IMG/VR virus record: IMGVR_UViG_3300033156_001123
Span: 1-56,883 of that record
DNA length: 56,883 nucleotides
Source of the DNA: a virus
Reading direction: 5' to 3' (one strand)
Part shown: piece after piece, positions 16,584 to 24,744 of the stretch
Layout of the letters: every line of letters begins with the position of its first letter
Position numbering within the stretch: the first letter of the stretch is position 1
Position numbers and translations under genes: made by a program
Notes under the pieces: generated by a model
The model's database searches: none
What the model saw: only the letters and a program-made list of their open reading frames with translations
What the model was told of the DNA's origin: nothing

Positions 16584-17261
16584 TTAAATCCCAACCATTT
16601 CTTTTTTAAATTTCTGCAGTCCAGAAAAAGTTCCAATATCATAAAACTTATTCTTACTTATATATGTTTTTACTTGTCTTTCAGAAATTAACTTCGGTAA
16701 TACTTCCTTTTCAAATGAAATAAAATATTTATCAGGAAATAAATTGAATATACCTTTATTCATTACCGAAACTCCTGCATCAATATAAACTGGGTCAAAA
16801 CCTGATTTGCTATATTCAATTAAATCACCATGCTGACCAATTTTACAATTTGCTTTTTCAGCTTCGCACACAACCATCATCATTAACCTATTGGATCTTT
16901 TAAATAACTTATATAACTCCAAATAATCAATATCTAAATAAGTATCTCCATTAACTACAAAAAAATCTTCTCCCAATAGATTTTTAGCTAATTTCAGTGA
17001 ACCTCCAGTGCCTGCTGGAATAACTTCATGGCTATATTCAATATTAACACCAAAAGCAGCTCCATCTCCAAAATATTTTTTTATCTGCCCACCTAAATAG
17101 CCAGTACAAATAACTAAATTAGCGATCTTATTCTTTTTCAACAGCCTAATCACATATTCCAAAAATGGGTATATACCTATCCTAATCATGGGCTTTGGCT
17201 CCAAATATGTCAAAGGTCTTAATCTTGTACCTTGTCCACCCGCCAAAATAACTGCTTGCAT
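16584..17261 (-). CDS. hddC: D-glycero-D-manno-heptose 1-phosphate guanylyltransferase
   Basis: A 225-residue nucleotidyltransferase: ILAGGQGTRLRPLTYLEPKP (nucleotide-binding signature), AGTGGSLKLA, FFVVNGDTYLDID (metal-binding D) and a C-terminal FYDIGTFSGL. These match HddC-type GDP-heptose synthases more than RmlA, and the adjacent hddA, gmhA and gmhB complete that pathway. It makes GDP-D-glycero-D-manno-heptose from the 1-phosphate. GDP specificity is inferred from the gene neighbourhood. Confidence 0.85.
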   Translation of the reverse strand: MQAVILAGGQGTRLRPLTYLEPKPMIRIGIYPFLEYVIRLLKKNKIANLVICTGYLGGQIKKYFGDGAAFGVNIEYSHEVIPAGTGGSLKLAKNLLGEDFFVVNGDTYLDIDYLELYKLFKRSNRLMMMVVCEAEKANCKIGQHGDLIEYSKSGFDPVYIDAGVSVMNKGIFNLFPDKYFISFEKEVLPKLISERQVKTYISKNKFYDIGTFSGLQKFKKEMVGI

Positions 17262-18089
17262 TCATCGCTCCTTTAACACTCCCCAATCTTTCCCAACATT
17301 AACTTTCCATTCATTAGGTTTCCTTGATTGCAATCTTAAATAATTTTTCTTAACTAACTCTGGCTGCCAAGTATACGGAGGTGGAGGTTCATGATATAAA
17401 TGTATAGCAATCATTTTATTTGTTCTAACTTCTTTAATTCCATAATATCTCAGTCGAGTTAATAGATCAATATCATCATAGCCTCCAGCTCCTCCGTCCA
17501 GAAATTCCTCATCATAACCACCAATCGCCAATAAGTGCTCCTTAAATGTTACTGCTATGTGATGAGTACCTCCATTTGGGAAATAAGTAATTGTGTCTGG
17601 CGGTGAACAATAGCCTACATAATAATCATGCACATTTGGTAATTTAGTTATTAAAATAGGATTTAATAGTTGTTTTTCACTTAATTGTCTCAAAGCTATT
17701 TCATAAACATCATACAAGGGGTTCGCAATCAATATTTTGTCTTCATTTTCAGGTTCAGAAAAAAATTCTTTAGCAATCTTAACATCTGGTGTTGGGTGAA
17801 GGACCTCTGGTTCTGTTAGCATAATTAAATCTCCAGTAGCCTTCTTAATACCACAATTCATTCCATGAACACAAATAGTCCAACCTGGATTGTTATTATA
17901 ATAATATTTCAAATTTACTTTAGGATACTCTTTCATAAAATTCTCAATAATTCTACCAGTACCATCTACAGAGCCATCATCAATAAAAATAATCTCATCA
18001 GGTGGCACTTGTTGGTTTATTAAACTCAATAAACTCCACCTAATAAGACCACCTCTGTTATAAGAAGACGTTACAGCCGATAATTTCAT
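17262..18089 (-). CDS. Family 2 glycosyltransferase (pair A, member 2)
   Basis: About 275 residues from the ATG at 18087-18089, which overlaps the upstream stop as ATGA; an in-frame ATG 18 bases earlier is possible. GT-A motifs: TSSYNRGGLIRWSLLSLI, IIFIDDGSVDGTGRI, the DXD position reading MLTEPEVLHP, and DEEFLDGGAGGYDDIDLLTR at the acceptor side. Its tandem neighbour has the same YNNNPG and TEPEVLH segments, so they arose by duplication. The usual aspartates of the DXD are replaced by EPE. Confidence 0.85.
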   Translation of the reverse strand: MKLSAVTSSYNRGGLIRWSLLSLINQQVPPDEIIFIDDGSVDGTGRIIENFMKEYPKVNLKYYYNNNPGWTICVHGMNCGIKKATGDLIMLTEPEVLHPTPDVKIAKEFFSEPENEDKILIANPLYDVYEIALRQLSEKQLLNPILITKLPNVHDYYVGYCSPPDTITYFPNGGTHHIAVTFKEHLLAIGGYDEEFLDGGAGGYDDIDLLTRLRYYGIKEVRTNKMIAIHLYHEPPPPYTWQPELVKKNYLRLQSRKPNEWKVNVGKDWGVLKER

Positions 18090-18883
18090 GTCCTTATTAC
18101 TCCCCATTCTTTATCTTTATTTGCTATTATTGGCTTGTTAGGATCTTCGTGTAAGGTCTTATTGTAATTCCAGTTCTCAAGACATCCTGTATAACCATGA
18201 GCTAAATGAACCACTTTTATACTTTCATCAGAAATACATCTGACACCAAATCTGCTCAATCTTGATTGCAAATCAATATCATCCCACCCCCAATGAGGTA
18301 AAAACCTTTCATCAAAACCACCAATTGCCATCAGCCACTCTTTTCTCACTGATGCACAATAGCAAGCTGAAACTCTTCTTGATACAGCAATATCTTCATA
18401 CTGAGGGATATAACCTTCTCTCCATTCAACCACTTCTTTTATTTTTGTAATTAATTCGGGATTTCTAAAATGTTCAAGACTTAAAATCCTAATAATCCCA
18501 GCAAACACAAAATAAACCGTCCCTGCTGACACAAATAATTTAAGTTCTCTTTTGTGCCAATCCACATGCTGTTTAATAGTATTGCCTATATGTAACACTT
18601 CTGGCTCTGTAAAAATAATCAGCTCTCCTTTAGCTTGTTTAATCCCGATGTTTTTTGCCAAACAGCAATTTGTATATCCTGGATTATTGTTATAAATATA
18701 TCTAATATTATGATTAGGATATTCACTCTGAAATGTTTTTATTAAGTCAGCCGTATAATCCTGACTACCATCATCAACTATAATTACCTCATCAGGTTTA
18801 TAATCTTGATTCAACAATGTATATAAACCCCTATTTAGATGTCCTGCTCTATTATAAGTTGTTATTATTACTGATACTTTCAC
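18086..18883 (-). CDS. Family 2 glycosyltransferase (pair A, member 1)
   Basis: A 265-residue GT-A enzyme starting at GTG (18881-18883) inside the stop of a 35-residue coiled-coil ORF. Motifs: VIITTYNRAGHLNRGLYTLL, VIIVDDGSQDYTADLI, IIFTEPEVLH in place of the DXD, and GGFDERFLPHWGWDDIDLQS. Shares YIYNNNPGYTNC and TEPEVLH with the next gene. A cytoplasmic protein with no membrane segment. Donor and acceptor unknown. Confidence 0.85.
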   Translation of the reverse strand: MKVSVIITTYNRAGHLNRGLYTLLNQDYKPDEVIIVDDGSQDYTADLIKTFQSEYPNHNIRYIYNNNPGYTNCCLAKNIGIKQAKGELIIFTEPEVLHIGNTIKQHVDWHKRELKLFVSAGTVYFVFAGIIRILSLEHFRNPELITKIKEVVEWREGYIPQYEDIAVSRRVSACYCASVRKEWLMAIGGFDERFLPHWGWDDIDLQSRLSRFGVRCISDESIKVVHLAHGYTGCLENWNYNKTLHEDPNKPIIANKDKEWGVIRT

Positions 18884-18987
18884 CTTTTCTTTTCCTGATG
18901 TTTCTGAAATTTAACAAATTCTTCTGCAAGAGTTGCCAGTTTATCTAATTTTTCACTAATAGTGGCAAGTTTAGAATTTATATTCAA
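18880..18987 (-). CDS. Small coiled-coil protein, 35 residues
   Basis: TTG start at 18985-18987 overlapping the stop of the upstream gene, stop at 18880-18882 overlapping the GTG of the glycosyltransferase below. The peptide (NSKLATISEKLDKLATLAEE, then a Lys-rich end) has heptad spacing of Ile/Leu and is predicted helical. Overlap at both ends argues for a real coupled gene. Function unknown; it may be an accessory of the adjacent glycosyltransferases. Confidence 0.45.
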   Translation of the reverse strand: MNINSKLATISEKLDKLATLAEEFVKFQKHQEKKR

Positions 18988-19172
18988 CGATCTATCTTCC
19001 TTTGGTTTTGGCCAAACAAATAATACGGATTCCAAAACATAATCCTCTTTTTTTCTACAATCTTCTTTAACTCTTCTACTGCTGTATCAAAGTCCTTGAT
19101 ATAATATTCTTCTGATTTATTCCATCCTTTAATAACTACCTTTATCATCTTTGCTGGGTCAATTAATGCCAT
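18984..19172 (-). CDS. Small hypothetical protein, 62 residues
   Basis: ATG start after AAAGGAGGC, beginning MALIDPAKMIKVVIKGWNKS. It has an acidic/basic helical middle (DFDTAVEELKKIVEKKR) and an aromatic C-terminus (MFWNPYYLFGQNQRK). No family recognised. It sits between two glycosyltransferase pairs. The aromatic-rich segment might bind a partner or a glycan, but nothing shows this. Confidence 0.55.
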   Translation of the reverse strand: MALIDPAKMIKVVIKGWNKSEEYYIKDFDTAVEELKKIVEKKRIMFWNPYYLFGQNQRKIDR

Positions 19173-19988
19173 TTAATGCCTCCTTTTATGTTTGTTATCT
19201 ATATATTTTATATTTTTCTTCAAACTTTCTATGTTTGCTTCTTGATTTCTTTCATGATAAATATGCCAGCCCATCACTTCATCTGTAAAGATGAACTTAT
19301 ACCCAAATTCATCAATCATTTGACCTAAATCACAATCCTCTCCTCCATGCCCAACGATGTTTTCATCAAAACCTCCAACCTCTAAAAAAATCTTTTTAGG
19401 CATTAAAACATTACCACCAAATAAAGCGCCACCAGACCCTGAAACTGGCCTCCTTGATGAATTGTCTCTATACCTTTTATCTCTTTCAAATAATGACTGT
19501 CTTATATCAGCACCAATTAATTCACCCTTAGGAATATATTGAACATTTACCCTATTGCTTACCACCAAATCAAACCTAAATAATACATCCTCCAGTGTCA
19601 GCTTCATTGGCAATAGGAAATCGTACCTGCCACAAATTACACAATCAGGGAATTGGCTATGCAGACTGTGATAAGTGGCCAGCCAATCATTCTTGACAAT
19701 AATATCAGAATCTATAAATATTATTGTATCAGAATTTTCATTCATCAGCTCAACTCCCCTGTTGCGAGCTTGACCTGCTCTAAACCCTCTATCTGGCTGC
19801 CAAAAATACTTAATATTAAAGTCAGCAAACTTCCTGACAACTGACAAAATGTCTTTCTGAGAACCGTCATCACAAACAACCACTTCAAACTTATCAAAAT
19901 CAAACTCCTGTTTAAACAAGCAAGTCAAACAGCACTCCAATTCGAATGGTCTATTATACACCGGTATCACAATAGAATATTCAATCAT
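19173..19988 (-). CDS. Family 2 glycosyltransferase (pair B, member 2)
   Basis: About 271 residues from the ATG at 19986-19988; TTG/GTG codons up to 15 bases earlier are possible. Motifs: YSIVIPVYNRPFELECCLTC, VVCDDGS, IIFIDSDIIVKND (DXD) and VGGFDENIVGHGGEDCDLG, the galactosyltransferase C-terminal-type acceptor motif. The gene above has the same order with IFVDSDVILNPD and AGGFDTNIRGHGGEDCCLG. Both end in a lysine-rich KKNIxYIxNK segment, so they are tandem duplicates. Confidence 0.88.
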   Translation of the reverse strand: MIEYSIVIPVYNRPFELECCLTCLFKQEFDFDKFEVVVCDDGSQKDILSVVRKFADFNIKYFWQPDRGFRAGQARNRGVELMNENSDTIIFIDSDIIVKNDWLATYHSLHSQFPDCVICGRYDFLLPMKLTLEDVLFRFDLVVSNRVNVQYIPKGELIGADIRQSLFERDKRYRDNSSRRPVSGSGGALFGGNVLMPKKIFLEVGGFDENIVGHGGEDCDLGQMIDEFGYKFIFTDEVMGWHIYHERNQEANIESLKKNIKYIDNKHKRRH

Positions 19989-19992
19989 AGCC

Positions 19993-20904
19993 TTAGACAC
20001 CAAGTTCTTTTCTTTTCTCTAAAGGAAGAAACATCCCATCATCACTGTAAATCATATTCTTCTCTGGCTCTGCAATAATTCCATACTTAATGTGTAAATC
20101 CCGATATTTATTTTCTATGTACCTAATATTCTTTTTAACATCCTGTTCATTTTGAGCTTGATTTCTCGGATGCCAGATATGCCAGCCAATTACTTCCTCT
20201 GAAAATAACGCTTTTGCTCCTCTCCTAAACAGTTCCCATCCTAAACAACAGTCTTCCCCTCCATGTCCTCTTATATTCGTATCAAAACCACCTGCTTCCA
20301 AAAAAAGCTTTTTAGGGATTAGCAAATTACCTCCAAACATTCCTAAAGCAAAAGGTTTACCTGTAACTGGCGATAAACTACTCGGCTCTTTCCAAAATTT
20401 TGTCCTTTCATCCTTCCACCTTGGATCTACTCCTGGTAGAGGACCAGCAGAAATAGGAGCTACTTGTGGAAATTGATTACTTACTACTTTATCAAATTGA
20501 TTTGCCACCAATTCTTCAGTTATATTCATAGGCATCAGCCAATCATATCTGCCACAAATTATTGTCTCAGGATATAAACTATGTAACTTATCATAGGCTT
20601 TCAAAGCATCAGGATTAAGAATTACATCTGAATCCACGAATATCAGAGCTTCTCCAATAGCAATTTTACTTGCCAGATTTTTTGCTGGACCTGGATTACC
20701 TGTCTTGCCTATTCTCCATAGATACTTTATATTCATTATAGCTGAATACTTCTGAGCTATCTTCACAGCAGGGTCTGTACCTTCATCGCTAATAATGACT
20801 TCCCAAAATTCTGTAGGGAAGGTTTGTTTTGCTAAAGCCATCAAACAACATGATAAATTCTGGTGTCTATTATAGGTAGGAATTATAATAGAAAATTTAA
20901 TCAC
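19993..20904 (-). CDS. Family 2 glycosyltransferase (pair B, member 1)
   Basis: A 303-residue GT-A enzyme with SIIIPTYNRHQNLSCCLMAL, ALIFVDSDVILNPD and GGFDTNIRGHGGEDCCLG. It shares more than motif-level likeness with its downstream neighbour, including CGRYDWLMPM versus CGRYDFLLPM and GWHIWHPRNQA versus GWHIYHERNQE, and has an extra C-terminal tail. It overlaps the homing-endonuclease-like gene by eight bases. Confidence 0.88.
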   Translation of the reverse strand: MIKFSIIIPTYNRHQNLSCCLMALAKQTFPTEFWEVIISDEGTDPAVKIAQKYSAIMNIKYLWRIGKTGNPGPAKNLASKIAIGEALIFVDSDVILNPDALKAYDKLHSLYPETIICGRYDWLMPMNITEELVANQFDKVVSNQFPQVAPISAGPLPGVDPRWKDERTKFWKEPSSLSPVTGKPFALGMFGGNLLIPKKLFLEAGGFDTNIRGHGGEDCCLGWELFRRGAKALFSEEVIGWHIWHPRNQAQNEQDVKKNIRYIENKYRDLHIKYGIIAEPEKNMIYSDDGMFLPLEKRKELGV

Positions 20905-21790
20905 AATTTCCTCCTAAAAATTGTAAAGTTTTTAAAACTATCTTATCTGTTATTTGAGTCTCATCAAAATATGCTACCTTCCAACCATATTTGCCAAATA
21001 TTTTAGAACGCTTCTCCTTCCATTCTTCTATACTCCTACCACCTCTGCTCTTATAATATCTGGCAAAAACTTCCACTGCAATTTTCTTGCCATTAGTATT
21101 AATAAAGTCAGGATTACAATTTTCAAGAATAAATGAGCCATCACCCACATATTTATAAGGTAAGCCATATTTATCAACAATTCTCTGAAACTTAATTTCC
21201 AAACTGGTGGGAATCCTTCGTCTCATAACATTCTTAATTGCTTGTGCAGACCGTTTTTTGCCTCTTAAAGCATGAGACCTTTTTAGTTTAGTCCACTTTG
21301 ATTGCTTAACTCCTAAATGAGATTCTCTGAGATCTCTCGGAGTAAAACCAAACTGTTTAAATAACCACTTGAAATTAGTTGGGGAAAAGCCAAGAATTTT
21401 TGAACACTGATACAATGATTTTCTTTGATAAAAATACCAATACCAGAATAGCCATTTAGGATGCATATGATATTTCTGCTTTAAAATATGGAATTTTCTC
21501 AATCTTCTCTTTAATAAGTTTGGTGGATTGTTTCTTAGGGCTTCTTTAATTTTTTCTATAGTTATAGGTGAGAGCTTTTTACCTTTATTCCAGGAGATCT
21601 TTCCTTTCATAGCATTGCTTATTTTTTTTCTCCGCTCTTCAGTAAATACCTTCCCTTTTAATGCATTGCTTATCTTCTTGCGAGTCTCTTCAGTATGATG
21701 CCTACCTTTAATCCAAGGAATTTTTCCTTTATTAGCAATGCCTATTTTCCGTTTATGCTCTTCAGATAATCGTTTCTTCATTTTCTCCAT
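20897..21790 (-). CDS. Homing endonuclease-like protein: NUMOD3 repeats plus Vsr-like nuclease
   Basis: The 297-residue protein starts with at least three NUMOD3-type units (RKIGIANKGKIPWIKGR, TRKKISNALKGKVFTEERR, RKKISNAMKGKISWNKGK). The C-terminal half has TSLEIKFQRIVDKYGLPY, CNPDFINTNGKKIAVEVF and KYGWKVAYFDE, the order of Glu, Asp and Glu found in Vsr-like/PD-(D/E)XK homing nucleases. It shares one base with the upstream fusion gene. Together with the HNH gene at 9151 it brackets the central part of the glycan cassette. Confidence 0.8.
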   Translation of the reverse strand: MEKMKKRLSEEHKRKIGIANKGKIPWIKGRHHTEETRKKISNALKGKVFTEERRKKISNAMKGKISWNKGKKLSPITIEKIKEALRNNPPNLLKRRLRKFHILKQKYHMHPKWLFWYWYFYQRKSLYQCSKILGFSPTNFKWLFKQFGFTPRDLRESHLGVKQSKWTKLKRSHALRGKKRSAQAIKNVMRRRIPTSLEIKFQRIVDKYGLPYKYVGDGSFILENCNPDFINTNGKKIAVEVFARYYKSRGGRSIEEWKEKRSKIFGKYGWKVAYFDETQITDKIVLKTLQFLGGNCD

Positions 21791-23454
21791 TAATCTGCAA
21801 TATAACAGGTGCTATAAGGGCCGTCTATATGACAACTCGGCCTAAAACACTTATCAGTTAAACAATTGACGCCCAGCTGACACCATTCAGCTGTACGACC
21901 CCATACATTAGGAAGATCTTTCAAGTGGCAAAGAGGCTTCAATTCGTGGCAGATAGAAACACTAAGATCTGTATCAACTACCAAACTCTTTCTAAAAGCC
22001 TCACATTTTTTATGTTCACCTGTTCTCAAGAATTGAGTAATCTTTTTTGCAAATCTGTCATGAGCAAATAGTCTATTCGGTGTTTGATTAATAATCCTAT
22101 CTAAAAGACCTATCTTCTCAGGAGTCCATTTTTCTTTTACTTTCCCTACAAAATAACTTCCAGAAACTCCTGTTCTAATACAGAAAGTTATTCCCAATTT
22201 CTCTATGAATTCAATTAAATAAGGTAACTCCTCAACTGTGTCAGGATAAACAGTAATACTTATCCCTCCTTTATGTGGCCACAGGGAATTTAAAAATTTT
22301 GCAGTTTCAATTGCTTGATTAAAAACTCCAGAGACACCTCTAAGTCTATCATGGACTTCCTCTCTGCCATCTATACTAACCCTAATAACAAAATTACCTT
22401 TTAGATTATTTGCAACAGTCTGCCAAATTTTTTTCTGGAGAGGAAAATTTGTGCCATTAGTAACAACTCCTATCTCCTGACCTGGCCACCGATTATTGCA
22501 AATCGCAAGTAATTCAACAAGATTAGGGTGTAGAGTAGGCTCCCCTCCAAAAATACATACATTTGTAATATTAGAGAAAAAGTTATGAGCAATAAATTTC
22601 TGTAACTCAAACACATCCAAATCATTTGAAGATCGCTTTTTCCAGATATTACAATGAACACATCTTAAATTACATCTCCAAGTGGCAGCAATAGCTATCC
22701 AAAAAGGAGCAATAACATCTAATTTCCTGTGATGAAGCCATTTTTCTCTGAATAAAGACTTATTTTCAGTCTCATGTAAAAATCTACCCTCAGAGCCAAA
22801 ACGATGATGCAATATTACAGCATCTGCACAATAGTAAATCCCATAGCCATATTCTTTTGCCCTTAAACAAAAATCTACATCTTCCCATCCATTAATAAAC
22901 TCTTCACAAAAACCACCCAACCTGTCAAATACTTCTTTCTCTACCAATATACAAGCTGCAGTTACAGCCTCAGCTTCTCTGCTTTTATTACAACTATAAT
23001 CATCTGCTGGCCTACCTTGGCCATATTCATAAGGATACCCAGAAGCTGCCATAAACCTAATTCCTGCATGCTGTATAAATCTACCATCAATTGTCAACAA
23101 TTTTGCACCCACTATTGGAAATTTGGGGTAATTATCCTCAGCAATTTTCAGCATATACTCTAAAAAGCCTTTTTGTGGCTCTGTGTCATTATTTAGAAAC
23201 AATATATACTCAGCTTCTAAACTCTTAGCACCTCTATTACAGCTTTTAGCAAAACCAACATTTGCTTCATTCTTAATATAGTTAATCTCTGGATATTTTT
23301 CTGCCCATCTATCAGTACCATCTATTGAACCATCATCTACCAAAGTTAATTTCCAATTTATTTTATCAGATATATTCTCCCTTAAACACTTCCACAAAGG
23401 ATCTAAAAACTTCTTGCCATTATAAGTTGGCACAACGATATTTACTTTAACCAT
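21790..23454 (-). CDS. Glycosyltransferase 2 - radical SAM fusion protein
   Basis: A 554-residue protein with two enzymes. Residues 1-245 are a family 2 glycosyltransferase (NIVVPTYNGKKFLDPLWKCL, LTLVDDGSIDGT, FLNNDTEP as the metal site, INGWEDVDFCLRAKEYGY). Residues 250-554 are a radical SAM domain: the [4Fe-4S] motif CNLRCVHC at 261-268, GGEPT at 303-307, and IRVSIDGREEVHDRLRG. The C-terminus holds about seven Cys (CEAFRK, CHELKPLC, CQLGVNCLTDKC, CHIDGPYSTC), as in SPASM/twitch-type auxiliary cluster regions. Fusion suggests that the sugar or acceptor is both transferred and radical-modified. Start and end codons are clean, so the fusion is not an assembly artefact of one base. Confidence 0.9.
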   Translation of the reverse strand: MVKVNIVVPTYNGKKFLDPLWKCLRENISDKINWKLTLVDDGSIDGTDRWAEKYPEINYIKNEANVGFAKSCNRGAKSLEAEYILFLNNDTEPQKGFLEYMLKIAEDNYPKFPIVGAKLLTIDGRFIQHAGIRFMAASGYPYEYGQGRPADDYSCNKSREAEAVTAACILVEKEVFDRLGGFCEEFINGWEDVDFCLRAKEYGYGIYYCADAVILHHRFGSEGRFLHETENKSLFREKWLHHRKLDVIAPFWIAIAATWRCNLRCVHCNIWKKRSSNDLDVFELQKFIAHNFFSNITNVCIFGGEPTLHPNLVELLAICNNRWPGQEIGVVTNGTNFPLQKKIWQTVANNLKGNFVIRVSIDGREEVHDRLRGVSGVFNQAIETAKFLNSLWPHKGGISITVYPDTVEELPYLIEFIEKLGITFCIRTGVSGSYFVGKVKEKWTPEKIGLLDRIINQTPNRLFAHDRFAKKITQFLRTGEHKKCEAFRKSLVVDTDLSVSICHELKPLCHLKDLPNVWGRTAEWCQLGVNCLTDKCFRPSCHIDGPYSTCYIAD

Positions 23455-23467
23455 TTAAACTCGTCCT

Positions 23468-24007
23468 TTAAGAATCACTGTTTATAAACTTTTTAGTCTT
23501 ATCTTTTAAAACTTCCCAATATCCATCAATCATGCTTCTAAACTTCCTTACTACATCCTCTTCTGTTTCTCCCCCCAGAGGTGTAATACTACCTAATTCA
23601 ATATCAGCAACAACTAATTCAGAACCTGCATCAGGATTGCCACTATTATCAAAACCTTTATAGATCTGAATTCCATGTTTATTACCAACCTTAGAAGACA
23701 GAATCACTCTCCTTACAAGTTCTGGCAATTCTCTTTGCTGAGAATAAGCCCGACAATAAACTCCAATAGTAAAATTAAACCTCGCCAGCCTTGACTCTGT
23801 GCCTTCATAGTCAGGCTGAACATTCACATCATGTTCTTCTAAATAAGGATGAATAAGAATGAAAGGTAATGTTAAATCTGAAAGATTTAAATCAGGATGA
23901 CTAATATAAACTCTATCATCAAAATCATTTTCCAAATCTGCTGAGCTTCTTAAGAAGTATACCAAACTATTGTAAAAAGCTTCCCCGAGATTATTGACTA
24001 AAGACAT
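23468..24007 (-). CDS. Tail terminator / tail completion-like protein
   Basis: A 179-residue soluble protein with LGEAFYNSLVYFL, TLPFILIHPYLEEHDV and RFNFTIGVYCRAYSQQRELP, an alpha/beta pattern with a central beta segment seen in tail terminator (gpU/gp17-like) proteins. In gene order it follows the gp10-like and connector genes and precedes the tail tube, once the glycan genes are ignored, which is the expected place. It is the only structural-type gene within the cassette. Function by synteny and general pattern. Confidence 0.55.
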   Translation of the reverse strand: MSLVNNLGEAFYNSLVYFLRSSADLENDFDDRVYISHPDLNLSDLTLPFILIHPYLEEHDVNVQPDYEGTESRLARFNFTIGVYCRAYSQQRELPELVRRVILSSKVGNKHGIQIYKGFDNSGNPDAGSELVVADIELGSITPLGGETEEDVVRKFRSMIDGYWEVLKDKTKKFINSDS

Positions 24008-24027
24008 CTTTAACTCCCTGTTTTTTA

Positions 24028-24744
24028 CTATTGTTCAATCTTATTTCTTTCATAAAAATACTGACTACTCTTAAAAAGAGAGGTAAAGGTCCCCGCATCG
24101 CTCCAGAATCCATCAAGTATTCTATATGTCAAACGATGATGAACGAGGTAATATCGATTAGTATCAGTAATTTCTAATTCTCCTCTATTTGAATATTCTT
24201 GGCTTCTAATTACATCAAAAACTTCACAATCATATAAATAAAAACCTGTTATTGCTAAGTCACTGATAAATTTCTTAGGTTTCTCAATAATCCTCATTAC
24301 TTTGCTATCTCTAATTTCAGCTACCCCAAATCTCTGGGGATCGCTAACTTTCTTCAGAAAAATCTTAGCCCCTCCAGTAAAATCAAGGATATCAGATTTG
24401 AAATCCTCTTCAAAAATGTTATCACCCAAAATCACTGCAACATTATCATCCTGAACAAAATCCTCAGCTAACAATAATGCTTCAGCAATTCCTCCTGCTT
24501 GGTCTTGGACTTTGTAAGTAAACTCTACTCCAAAGTCTTTTCCACTTCCCAAAGTCTGAATAACTGCTCCCATATGTTCCCTGCCAGTGACAATCAGAAT
24601 TTCTTTAATCCCTGAGTTAATTAAAGTTTTCAGAGGATAGAATATCATCGGTTTATTGAACACTGGTAGAAGATGTTTATTCGTCACTTTAGTACAAGGA
24701 TAAAGCCTCGTTCCCTTACCGCCCGCAAGTAATACTCCTTTCAT
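24028..24744 (-). CDS. rmlA: Glucose-1-phosphate thymidylyltransferase
   Basis: A 238-residue nucleotidyltransferase: VLLAGGKGTRLYPCTKVTNK, the substrate loop QDQAGGIAEALLLAEDF, and VILGDNIFEEDF with the metal-binding Asp. It lacks the C-terminal extension of classical RmlA and matches the short form of the family. It makes dTDP-glucose for the adjacent RmlB. The start overlaps the rmlB stop as ATGA, so the two are translated as a pair. Confidence 0.92.
   Translation of the reverse strand: MKGVLLAGGKGTRLYPCTKVTNKHLLPVFNKPMIFYPLKTLINSGIKEILIVTGREHMGAVIQTLGSGKDFGVEFTYKVQDQAGGIAEALLLAEDFVQDDNVAVILGDNIFEEDFKSDILDFTGGAKIFLKKVSDPQRFGVAEIRDSKVMRIIEKPKKFISDLAITGFYLYDCEVFDVIRSQEYSNRGELEITDTNRYYLVHHRLTYRILDGFWSDAGTFTSLFKSSQYFYERNKIEQ

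Noticed and set aside
16584-17261. Second RmlA
   Set aside because: Sequence around the nucleotide loop (LRPLTYLEPKPMI) and the hddA/gmhA/gmhB neighbours fit HddC better.
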